Assembly: GCA_037389465.1 (NCBI GenBank)
Contig: JAZARR010000214.1
Location: 6,611,001 to 6,675,000 of the forward strand
Source of the DNA: Baylisascaris procyonis
Taxonomy: Eukaryota > Nematoda > Chromadorea > Rhabditida > Ascarididae
DNA: 64,000 bases
Direction: 5' to 3'
Shown here: one piece after another, positions 10,521-20,929 of the stretch
Layout of the letters: each line of letters opens with the position of its first letter
Numbering within the stretch: position 1 is the first letter of the stretch
Translations under genes and position numbers: made by a program
The notes under the pieces: generated by a model
The model's database searches: none
The model's input: the letters and a program-made list of their open reading frames with translations, nothing else
Told to the model about the DNA's origin: nothing

Positions 10521-11760
10521 ATAAAATTTAAAGCTCTAAGAGTCTGATAATATTTTCTAAGGGTGTACCATGAGCAGTATTTGAAAATCACAAATAAATT
10601 GAAGCATTTTGTAGAAGGTCATTGATACCATTATTGTGTTTCAACGGTGACCTCAGATTTCCGAATTGATTTTTTTAGGAAAGAATCCACGGATTTCCGA
10701 ACTACTCGTTCGGGATTTATTCTTCAAGAGGTATTGCTATTAAAAACTCCTCTGCCAACATCAGGCATTGCCAATTCCTAGAAAATTCTTTGCCTTATTT
10801 AATGAGAGAGGCTGAGAATCTTTCTTAGGCAGGCAGTGCTCATGTTCCTCGGGATCGCATAGGGAAATGTGAGAAAAGGCAACTCTAGTTTTGAAAGTAA
10901 AAAACTGAAAATTTTGTATTCTTTTTCCAAAATTTTCTTCAGAATTTTTTATATGGGGCCGTTTTCTTGTGTCATTTACATGCCTCTATCGGCCTTGTCG
11001 ATCTACGAAGCGATTTCGGTGAGTAGATCTATAATTAGTAGTTGTTTCAGAGATTGTTGCGCGCAACCGTTCTATCGTTCCTTTTGCGTTCGCTTCTATC
11101 GTCTGTGATGTGTTCATAAGTGAGTTGGCAATGATATTTAGAGGTTTGGATTTGAGGAGTCGATAAACATAAACGACGATGAAATATTTGAAGTCGGTGG
11201 TGATCGAAAGAGTTGAACCGAAACATGCTTCATCGCTTATTTTTATGATCAAGGTTATTACAATTACTTTCTTGTACATTTTTACGATTTCCGTATGAAA
11301 GATATTTATTAAAATTCCCATAGTTTACTAAATAATTTTCCAAAGGATTAAATTTGATGATGTTCGCCTCATATTCTCAGTGTAAGCGTTATTGCTAGTG
11401 CTAAATTCATGTTTAGCGTATCAATAGTATTTTATTCGTATTATTCCTAATAATTCACTTCTTTGAGTTCTTACAGTTTTATTTACATTACAGGATTTGA
11501 TCATAGCGCCAGGTTAATTAAAATAAATTTTATTTCAATAATCGTTTTGTTAATGAACGAATGTCATGATGGTTGTGATCATCCAAGTGTCTGTATTATT
11601 CAAGCATGTCTTTGTTTTTTGCGAATTGTATTTCCACCGAGCTAGGTTTACCACAAATATCGCAAACGGTGGTGATTGAGGGGAGAGGGGAAGACGGTAT
11701 GTATAAGCAAGATATTAGTGGCTTTGACTCATTAAATACTGTAGTTTTTTCCATCGTTGT

Positions 11761-11762
<2 letters not shown>

Positions 11763-11819
<57 letters not shown>
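11763..11819. repeat. TA microsatellite
   Basis: About 28 uninterrupted TA units. Confidence 0.95.
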
Positions 11820-11821
<2 letters not shown>

Positions 11822-12687
11822 AAGGTTGTTGAGTGTAAAATAGTGCATCACATCTTACTATCTGTTTAACCATTACAAGAATATATGTGTGTTCATTCGC
11901 ATTACATTCTTTAGTTTCTCTATTTCCTTCTCTTGCTAATTGCATGCTGTGAGATGAGTTCACAGAGGCGTAGCAATCTTCTTTCGCTTACTGGGGGATA
12001 ACCTTGACGTGCTGAATATTGTTCATTTGTTAAGTTAGTGTACTTGGAACAGGAACAGGTTTTATTATGAATTTAATTGCACTGTGAGGGGAGGAAATAA
12101 TTCAATGATCATTTAAAGGGATGTTTACAATGACGTCATCTTTCTGGGATGTATATCCAGGAAAAATAATCGTTAGCTTTCTAGTTATGAGATTATGAAC
12201 TCTTATATCTGGAAGGATTTATATTGACCGTTATGACTCTTTTACTCATAGTGATAGGAAAAAAAAACAACAAAAATATTCGATAATCTCTCCCGTAACA
12301 TATTTTCATATTCGATTCGTCACTAGTTATCTCATATTTAAAGAATTGTAATATATTTATTCAATAATATTTGCATGTGATAAAGAAATATTTAGTAATC
12401 GGCTATAAATATAAAACATATACAGTGATGCAAATTAATCCCACCGTATTTTATCACCATTCATATAATCTAATTTATTCGTTATCAGTGATACAATCAT
12501 AGCTGAATAGATGTTTGAAAAGCATTTCATTATGTCAACTATGCATCAATTTCCTTTGTTCAGGCGTCTTTATCCTCAAGTAAATATTCCTCGAGTTGAA
12601 TTTATTTCAGTACTATTCCATGTTTAAACTTAGTGAATATGTTAAAATCTTGTTTCTTTTTCTTTAATTAATGTTTTTTTGCCTTAG

Positions 12688-12763
12688 GAACTAGCCGAAT
12701 TCGAGAAGATGTCGAATCAAGTTGAGCTATCAGAGGATCAGCTAGCCGATGATATTCGGCGAG
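12688..12763 (+). CDS. GNAT gene, exon ELAEFEKM
   Basis: Acceptor TTTTGCCTTAG, donor CGAG|GTTTGC, ending in phase 1. It encodes ELAEFEKMSNQ and SEDQLADDIRR, the first conserved helix region of SSATs. It starts in phase 0 with Glu, so an upstream coding exon is required. Confidence 0.8.
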
Positions 12764-15700
12764 GTTTGCTTATTTTATATGGAAGGACAGCAATAATGAT
12801 CTATTAATGATTCGTTTCCCATATTTTTTTCCGTTGAGAGTTTTTTTTTTTGCTCATAGCTGTTATCATTGTTAAGCTGCGTTTATATATTGCATTTGTA
12901 AATTTCATATGTACTCATTGATAACACTCTTCATTAATCAATAAATAGTTCAATATTTTTGAGACATTTAATATTTGAAGTTTTAAATTTGAAAGTGGCA
13001 ACGAGATTACTTTCGAAATTTTCCTTTTCTAGGATGCACGTAAATGTATTTCATTTTTGAATATGCAAAAATTATTGATAATTTTTATTTTCTATTGCTT
13101 ATTTCATTAAACAAATGAGATGGTATTATTTATTCGTTTTGTCGAGAGATCTATGCAGAAATATCTCTTCAAAGCGTACATAACATCATGAATCGAGTAT
13201 AAAAACCGGTTGAGTAATATTTTAATAGATTCCTTTTAAGACATCATTGACCACAAACATTTCTCTCGATGAAATTTTTCAAAATGTGGAAAAAAATCAA
13301 CGAAAGAAACGCCAAAACGATATGTCAATAAAATGCGGACACAATTCGTATTCATGAATCTATTCACATTTCAATCACATAAATATTTATCAATGAAAAG
13401 TCAACAATAGGGATGGGAATGATTTGTTAGAGTATTCTTGAGAGGTAACTCTCTATCATTGTAACTCTCGAATGGGTTAATTTATATGAAGGAAATAATT
13501 GTTGCTTTATATAGATTGGATTGATATGGTTGCCGTCAAAAAATTATTTGCATAATGTTTCTGTTGGTGCAGTTATCTAGGTTTTGATTGATATTTTTCG
13601 ATCGTTCTCAACGTGAACATGAAATTTCCTTATATTCGGTGCAACGGATAAGATAATAAGAGTTGATACGAGTTGATGTCACAAATAATATGAGTTGATG
13701 TCACAAAATTTTGAGAAAAGAATTTTTCTTCGTTTGTCTTTCCTTGACAAGTGAGAGGTTATCTTTTTTCTTTTTCAATTATTGTTACCTATTTATTCAT
13801 ACTCAAATTGCACACCTTTGTTTCTTTATCAATTCATTTTCAGGTGCGATTCATGGATTTATTGCTTTCGATAATTGCACACCTCTTGGGATGACACTTT
13901 TCTATATGGCTTATTCAACTTGGCAAGGACAGGTTTGTGAAATTTTTTATTGTCATCTAGGGTATAGGATTGGGAATTTCTTGTAATATGATTGGAAAGA
14001 AATTAATGGGTACGTTGGCTCTGTAGTTGACTATATGAATAGTAGAACGTCGCAGATGTGTGATCTAAAGCACATAGCTATTATAGCATCTTATTATTGG
14101 AATTTTCTCTTTTAGTTTATTCATATGGAGGATCTGTATGTTCGACCGGAATATCGTCAACACGGTATCGGTCAAAAGCTATGGATAGAGGTGGCAAAGG
14201 TTCTTTTTTAAAGTCTCTCATTAATAAAGGTTCCTTTCTGATAACTCGCCTTTCAATTTTTTTTTTTTTTTTTGCACGAATGGAAAATTTGTAGGAATAA
14301 AATTTCGCTGAAAATTTGCAGGAATAAAAAAAATTTAAAAATTTTCTATTTTGCAAATTTCTGCTGCTATATCGATGTGGTAAATTTGATGTTATGCTAA
14401 ATATTTCTTCTTGTGCATGATCAAGAGCATAGACTTTTTGAAAGAAGAGAATGACGTATTTAATATCATTACTTTAATTTGAGCCTCTTATATTATTTTA
14501 AATCGATATGATTCATGGATGACGATTATAGGATCCTCAAGCTTGTAGAATTAATTCCTCAGGTTGAAGATACATGCGTTCTGTTTGTAGCCTTTAGAGA
14601 TGGGGTATTAATTGTAACAACTACCGTACAATGCTTTCAGCTGGCGCATGATAGTGGCATGAAACGTCTGCAATGGAATGTGCTAGAATGGAACGAGAAT
14701 GCAATTCATTTCTACAATAAGGTTAGTGGACTTACTTCAGACAACACTTTGGAGGATACTTTAATTCTTGAACATCAATTGATTTGCTTCAGTTGGTCTA
14801 AGAAGGCGTTCATTCAGGGTCCCTTCCTTCTCCTCCCTCTTCTTCACCGCCCTCCCCGTCTCCTTTCCTCATGCTCTTTGTCCATTTCGATCATTTGCTC
14901 ATTCGCCGCATTTTCCTCGTCAAATATGTTGCTTGAAAACTGTTGACGTATTTATGAATTAGAAATTGTGTGTAACGATGAAGTGTATTATTATAATACA
15001 GGCAGTTGTATTTTAATGGTCATTTTTCATTAGTGCTGATTGTGTTTCTTTAATTGTGTTCTTTATGTCTGAATACTTTTTGAGGCCGTTTTAAGAAATT
15101 GTGGTTGCTTAGATTGTTCAGAACGTTGGATTATCGTTTCGAAGATAGTCAGAAGCCCTATTTGCGTGATTGGTAGTGTCGTTTTATTTCTGTAATTACG
15201 GTATATTTTGAATTGTTTCTATCCTCTTCGTACTCGTTTGGCTGTTTAAATTTATTGAACGTTTGATCTTCTATGATTGCTCTCGAAGGTCTCCACATTT
15301 GCTGCATTTTTATTTATTTGTTTTGTACTCGCAGAATCGATCCCCTTATGAAATATTACTGCCAGCAAAATACTGGTTTTTATTTTTTGTATGTCATCAG
15401 TGTATGTACTCTTAGTGGACGAAGAAGTTTATATTCGAGCATTTTTGAGAATATTGCGAAATTTAGCAAATGATTATTTTTTTACTTCGAATTATAGTAA
15501 TAGAACAATGCCGTTGCTTTAGATAGGATTCCATCTAGATGGGTTGCTTGAAAAAGTCTCTTACTTTCCGTCGGAAAAAGGAAAATATATATATATATAC
15601 GTTTTTCCTTTTTCCGACGATAACTCCCTTTAAAATGGCGGAATTTCGAAACTTTTTCTTTCCTTCCTCTGCCGACCCTCTTGGATGATTCGTTGGACAG

Positions 15701-18700
15701 CCGAATCGGTGTCGTCTAGAGCAGCTATTTCTTAAGCTGCTCTAGCCGACAAATCTCATAGCAATTACAACCAATTTTGGATGGAACTAAACTCTCCATG
15801 ACTAGGAACGCATACGAGGTTTACTGACGAAGCAGACTTGGAATTCGTCAAATCTTAGAAAGTTCCTGGACCAAGCAGAGGCCGAACCTGTGTACTACTT
15901 GGTAGATTCAATTTATTTCAATGACCCTGACTGGCGAAACAAGCATACGAGAATCGTTAACCAAGCAAGCGCGAAATCCGACGAATCTTAGAAAACTCCC
16001 GAGACGGAGGCGTGGATCGAACCCGCAACCTTCTGACTGTGAGTCGGACGCTTTGCCCACTAGGCTACACGGCCATGGCTAAACTGCCCGCTTTTGGATA
16101 GCTAAAATTTGAAGAATGCGTACTATGCGTTGGATTACCGGAAACATGAAGCTGTTTTTGTTCATTTAGTATTCTTTTTTCGCCAAGGACTTTGAAAATC
16201 ATGCTACGGTCTTACTTCATTTTGGTTGGTTACAGGTGTGATGATTGGTGGATACTGTTCTCAGCATGTTGATTGTGCTATGTAGCAGTTAGTCGTTGAC
16301 TTTAATGAAATGTAAGAGCTGTTGTGTGACATTAGTATGGTTATATCGATATTTCTATGTATGGCGACGCTATTATATTTCTCAACGATAGCTGTATAAC
16401 TCGGCTTTTGTTAGCCTCTTTCAATTGCCGATCGGTAATGCTGTACTGTATTGCTAGCCTTCGGCTATCTTTCTTCCATTCCGCGGTGCTTGCCGTCGCG
16501 GTAGGCAAATCGTACTCATAGCCTCTGGGAAAAACTTACTTTTGATGAGACGTTTGTGATCGTAATGGTCCCTCCCGCCTCCCCCAGTCACTGATTTTCG
16601 ATGTTTCGATATATGCCCCTCGTCGAATTTCATCGCTAATTGCCGACGTAGTGTTTCGAGGGTACCATTTTATGCCTTTTTTTAAAATCTCCGAGGCGCA
16701 CTGCGATATCTCATGCCCGACTTTTTAATCCGTTACATTTTAGTAAGAATCTACATCCCACATCGAAGACCCTCAACGGATCTAGCGACGATTTTTTATC
16801 CTCGACTTAGAATTGCTCAAATCATTGCATAAAGAAGGGTTGTGTGTATTCCTATGATTTTGCGCAATGATCTTTGATCAGCATTTTGCAGACAAAGCTT
16901 GAAATTTAAATAATTGGAAATTTTTTCTTCGCTTTTTTGCGATCAAAACTTGCCTTCTCTATGATAACTTCTGTTTAAAAAAAAAAATTATTTGCCTATA
17001 TCGGCCGATTGATATAATGAGATGCCTTCAGGCAAATAACCGCGAGGTCACGCATTAACGATTCCCCATAGATAGACAAAACTACTCTGTCTGTTCATAC
17101 ATGCTTGGGTGTGGTTTGGTTATCATATCGTCACCATATCGGTATACTAGATAGTAGACTTTCGCTCGTGATATCAACAGATTTTATTGAAACTTTCATC
17201 GATGGTTACAAGATGTATGAGTGAAGGTTGTAGACTCGATAAATCCATAGAATCGGTATCGCAGATTTTCAGATTAACGCATTGTTTTGGTTTTTCTGAT
17301 TGTTGACATATTCGCCGAGTTATACCGGAACTTGCTTAGGCATCATTAATTTTGCAATTATCCCAATTTTCTAGTATTTATATATGAATGTGCTAATCTA
17401 TACATTTCTATTCAATTAGAAGTGCTTTCTAAGCTTTATTATTTCATTCTGCTTCTATGATCTTTCCAAACATTTATTATTATTCAGTATAATTGTTTCA
17501 GAATTTTGAACATATTTATTTGTAGGAAATATGCTTCTTACCCAAAATATGCTCTTTACTTATATCATCACCTGTTGTGCTTGTTATACGAATAGAACAA
17601 TGTTGTTGTTTTAGATAGCATACGGTCATATTGCTACGGTTGATGATGCTTACAGTATGAATAGCAATAGATTCCAAGGGGACACATAGTGAGTGCTTAT
17701 AGGCTATGATCATTGAAGGTGTGCCACTTTTCGAAGGACCAATGACTTCGTATTGCATGTGCGCGAAAGATATGCAATTCCTTAGAAATTTAAGTGGGTG
17801 AAACTTTAGAGTTATCGACATACTCATTTCCATTCTGTTTATCTAATCAGCCAGTTTCATAAGCTGCCTGCAAGTAATAAAGTGGTGTCTTCTTACTGCA
17901 AGTAATTTGGGGAGTCTTGCAAATCTTTTATAAAAGATTCGCTTTTCTATAAACCAATGACCAGCCTAAAACGAAAATCCGGCTAGCATAAAATGAAATT
18001 TTTTGGCACTTGTAAATACCTGTGATTTCATTCATTACAGTAGATGAACATGAAAATGTTGTTGAAAAGTTGTCCTATGTTGTGCATTCTATTCATCAAA
18101 TTTCATAACATAAGCTTCAGTGGTTCTCAAGCAGAAACTAGTGGAACATTAACAAACGCACAATTTGCGTTCTGTTACAAAAAACGATCAGTGGCGCAAA
18201 TTGCATACGGAAAAACCGGTCAGTGAGTAGCACATTTAAGCTTATATATCTTAAAGCCTGTTTCTTCTTGAGATTCCTGTAGCATTTTATAGTGTTCAGT
18301 GCGGAATGATTCAGGCCAATCAAAACCGGATGGAGCTCATCTTAAACGTTAATAGTTGTTCAGATATTTCTTACTGCTAATTTTATATCATTTAAAGTTG
18401 ATATCATTAAAAATTATTAATTTCCAAATCTACTCACCTCTTGCGTTATTTGTTCTGAGAATGTTGATAGCCGTTTCTTCCTGCAAAATATTTCAAAGAA
18501 CGCACATATCGTTATCACCACCACCAGAAAATGATGGCACAGCAATTTTGCGAATAATGCATGCATTCGAAGAAATCCTTTCTTTTTTATATGAAGCAAA
18601 TTTTTCATCACCCATTTTGCTCTTTACTCAACGAAAATTTCATCGTGGAACGTCATATTTCCTTGTCGAGAGCATAGCGTGACCTTGTGAAAGATAATGA

Positions 18701-20125
18701 CAGCGTTCTATTGACGTTAACTAACCTAAAAGAAAAATAATCGATCGTATTGCCCGTAGGCAAATTTTTTCTTGAAGAATTCCCACTTATTATTAAAGAA
18801 TTTTTTTCCATCTAAACATCTGTCACTCTTTAAGGTCTGACGTGATCATAGTGCAGCGTGATGTGTGCGTATTTATATATTCTCAGTTCCTTACACGCCT
18901 TAGATGCTTCGATTCATAATAAGAGTTTATTTTAGTTGTTTGCTGGGTAGAACATTTCTTGGGAGAAAAAAGGAACAGAGGATATAAGACTTGCTGAGAG
19001 AACAAAGGATCAGAGTTCAATAACTCAAATTGCCTCTAATTTTCTTTCTTCAACTTTTCTGAGTGCTATTTGCGATTGTCTCTTCATGGGTTGTTTGTTG
19101 GCGTTGGCGAGGGTGCCTTGCGACACTGTTTCGTTTTCTTTCGCCCAACGTTCCTCGATCATATATCATTTGCATTTTTATGCCACCCTTCTTGACAATG
19201 ACTGCCGCGTTGTTCCACAATTGTAACATTCTATCTAGCGCAGTTTTGACATCCCCATTCGCTATTTGAACATTTTGACTCCTAAAATTGCGATTGTTAG
19301 TGGATGAAGTTCAGGAAGGACATCCCTTCATGAGCGCATAAATGGAGATAGGGAGAATGGCTGAATGAAAAGGGGGAGGAATGATGTGCAGAAATATTAG
19401 AACGGTAAATTTTTGTAATGGAGTTAATAAAGAGCAAGAAAGAAAGATGAAAATATTGACATATGAAGATAATATAAGAGCACTTTAACGTATAAAAATT
19501 AAGAAAGGCGCAAAAAAAACATATTTAAGCAAATCATTTCAGAATGTAATGCAACTAAGTTATTATTCATGAATCACATCTAAACTTTTAAAGTCTGGTT
19601 GAATAATTATGAAACATTAATTGAAACTCTTTGCTTTACTATAGTTCCGTTGAAATATTCGATTAAAATTCCTTAGATTTCATAAAAAATGACGGGAAAA
19701 GTTTTTTTTTTAATGTGATGATCGTGATATGTGTATAATTTCGTAATTATTCGTTCTCAAATTAAACTTCACTAATAAATAACCACAAATTTAATTTTGA
19801 TTTAATTTTTTGCAATTTATACTCATTGATTTACAACTTATTTCCCATTTAATTCGTTCCTCGTCGTTGTGTCAATATCTTCCTAAATTTGAAAAGGAAC
19901 TGATATTTGGAGACCAAAAAAAAAATCGAAATTTTCATTGCCAACATATCTGAGTCGATATTTGCAACAGTGAAGATATAGTGATTCCGACTGCTGTTTG
20001 GAAATGTAATATATATTTTTAAAATTCAGGTAAAGGCTATGAATCTTACAAAAGAAGAAGGTTGGTTAAGTTATCGATTGGACGCTGATGGTATCGAACA
20101 ACTTATGAAACTTGGTGAACACTGA
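12688..20125 (+). CDS. SAT1/SAT2-family GNAT N-acetyltransferase, first exon missing
   Basis: Five exons (12688-12763, 13844-13932, 14116-14199, 14641-14721, 20030-20125) read in one frame for 141 residues to TGA. Order of features: ELAEFEKM and a helix with SEDQLADD; the core strand with GMTLFYMAYSTWQG; MEDLYVRPEYRQHGIG, holding the acetyl-CoA pyrophosphate-binding R/Q-x-x-G-x-G loop and the ED pair of SSATs; QWNVLEWNENAIHFYNK, with the FY tyrosine that acts as general acid in SSAT1; and NLTKEEGWLSYRL near the C-terminus. It aligns without gaps to SSAT across the last junction. The family uses acetyl-CoA to acetylate polyamines (SAT1) or thialysine (SAT2, and the nematode homologue); which substrate applies cannot be read here. 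Human SAT1 is 171 residues, so about 25-30 N-terminal residues in an unlocated upstream exon are missing. Cytosolic by family. Confidence 0.85.
13670..13707. repeat. short direct repeat
   Basis: GAGTTGATGTCACAAA occurs twice, 22 bp apart, in an intron of the acetyltransferase gene. Confidence 0.7.
13844..13932 (+). CDS. GNAT gene, exon with TWQGQ
   Basis: Acceptor CATTTTCAG, donor CAG|GTTTGT. It encodes the antiparallel strands HGFIAFDN and GMTLFYMAYSTWQGQ. The preceding loop is shorter than in human SAT1. Confidence 0.85.
14116..14199 (+). CDS. GNAT gene, acetyl-CoA-binding exon
   Basis: 28 codons, phase 0 at both ends. It encodes MEDLYVRPEYRQHGIGQKLW, which is GNAT motif A with the RQHGIG pyrophosphate loop. 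Confidence 0.9.
14641..14721 (+). CDS. GNAT gene, exon with WNENAIHFY
   Basis: 27 codons, phase 0 at both ends. It encodes GMKRLQWNVLEWNENAIHFY, GNAT motif B with the conserved WN pair and the catalytic-type Tyr. Donor GTTAGT. Confidence 0.9.
15569..15619. repeat. perfect 17-bp inverted repeat with TA loop
   Basis: Arms 15569-15585 and 15603-15619 (left arm CGTCGGAAAAAGGAAAA) flank a (TA)n centre. It lies in the last intron of the acetyltransferase gene, at the edge of the element-like block that runs to about 16080. Confidence 0.9.
15716..15745. repeat. perfect 11-bp hairpin
   Basis: CTAGAGCAGCT and its reverse complement are separated by 8 nt. It lies between the 15569 hairpin and the tRNA-derived repeat. 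Confidence 0.85.
15806..16080 (-). mobile_element. dimeric tRNA-derived SINE-like element
   Basis: The minus strand from about 16074 reads as a tRNA head: A box TAGCCTAGTGGGC, an anticodon arm with seven-base loop CTCACAG (anticodon CAC, valine-like) and B box GGGTTCGATCC. The acceptor and T stems have mismatches, so it is not an intact tRNA. The downstream body (CATACGAG ... AAGCA ... TCTTAGAAA ... CGAACC on the plus strand) recurs at about 15806-15893 and 15937-16035, the outer copy keeping a B-box-like GGTTCGGCC but no A box. This looks like a dimer of a tRNA-derived short interspersed element. I see no A-rich tail or target-site duplication. Confidence 0.6.
16003..16074 (-). tRNA. tRNA-like head (Val-CAC-like), degenerate
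   Basis: About 72 nt with intact pol III A and B boxes and a seven-base anticodon loop with CAC. The acceptor-stem halves pair poorly and the anticodon and T stems each carry a mismatch. Best read as the head of the SINE-like element or a tRNA pseudogene; a functional tRNA-Val is unlikely. Confidence 0.4.
16988..17039. repeat. 10-bp inverted repeat
   Basis: TTATTTGCCT at 16988 and its reverse complement at 17030, with a 32-nt spacer. It may mark one end of the GC-richer block 15.5-17.1 kb in the acetyltransferase intron. Confidence 0.5.
20030..20125 (+). CDS. GNAT gene, last exon
   Basis: Acceptor AAAATTCAG, then 31 codons and TGA. It encodes AMNLTKEEGWLSYRLDADG, matching the EEGW tail of SSATs. 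It is 5.3 kb from the previous exon. Confidence 0.85.
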   Translation, partial: VKAMNLTKEEGWLSYRLDADGIEQLMKLGEH

Positions 20126-20801
20126 GACCGTTGATATACTGGTTTTTCTTTGTAGATTCGTATTCATTGCTTTATCGAATTAGTATGGCCAATTTGCAGC
20201 CTTGTGGCTGTTATTTAGTGGTTAGATTAAACAGTTGTGATAAATTCTTTATTAGAAGATAAGGAGGACAGTCAAATTCGTTCTTCCAATACTCGTTTCC
20301 GCTTATCTAAAAAAATCATACAATCGTATTGTCTGGATAGCGCACTTTTTGGGTCGTTTTATTCGAAGCCACAAAAGTTTGACAGTAATAGAGGACACGT
20401 CATCAATATTTAAGTCTTCATCTATTGCTTTTATCACCTTTCAATCAATTGTATTGCATTTTGTTGAATAATTTTTTTTTTAATATTCTTGAATTTGTTA
20501 AGATTTGATTAAAATTCCTCATTTATTAGTTGAATGCGAATACGATAAGGATGCATTTTCTTCATTAGCACTCATTAATGCAACATGACTATAAATTTAC
20601 CCGTAAAATGACGTAATATACCGAAAAAATTAAATTATAACCGCGATACCACATTTGTATTAAAAAAAAACTCATATACTGACACAAATAAATAATATTC
20701 GATGCTTTAAAAAAAAATAATATTAAGCGAAAAAAGTTGAAATTAGTGTAATTCTTCCATAATTCTTTGATCTTCACTGGAATCGTGCATGGAATCGTTC
20801 T
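20126..20801. other. tail-to-tail intergenic spacer
   Basis: 676 bp between the stop codons of the convergent acetyltransferase and TMTC4 genes. It must hold both 3' UTRs and polyadenylation sites; several AATAAT-like hexamers are present but none stands out. Confidence 0.6.
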
Positions 20802-20929
20802 TCAGTTGAGTTTATGACTCAGTTTTCCGAGATTATCTTTTGCTGTTTGAGATGCCGGTTGTAAGGTTAAAGTCATCCTATAGGCATCTATCGCATCTTC
20901 GGTTCTATTCCATCGTTGATATAAAATAC
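20802..20929 (-). CDS. TMTC4: TMTC4 exon 12, last TPR and stop
   Basis: Encodes [20 protein letters not shown] and a short tail [12 protein letters not shown], then TGA. Acceptor AAATTTCAG. Confidence 0.92.

Larger units (their letters stand above)
9126..12687. other. region between unknown minus gene and acetyltransferase
   Basis: Should contain the promoter or 5' exons of the minus-strand gene, and possibly the missing first exon (about 25 codons) of the plus-strand acetyltransferase. I could not identify either with confidence. It holds the GC-rich patch at 10180-10520, CACCGATT boxes, an exon-like plus segment ending at a good GTGAGT donor (10980-11020) and a long TA repeat (11763-11819). 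Confidence 0.4.
14722..20029. other. last intron of the acetyltransferase gene (5.3 kb)
   Basis: Its 15.5-17.1 kb part holds hairpins and the tRNA-derived element and is richer in GC than the rest. The remaining sequence is AT-rich with no exon I can support; short open frames such as 18044-18226 and 18356-18682 lack family similarity. Confidence 0.6.

Noticed and set aside
10678..10731. Exon-like plus segment between TTTTTTAG and GTATTG
   Set aside because: Its translation (ERIHGFPNYSFGIYSSR) does not match the missing N-terminus of the acetyltransferase.
11606..11963. Open frames on both strands through the TA repeat at 11763
   Set aside because: Created by the repeat itself, which lacks stops when read as alternating Tyr and Ile.
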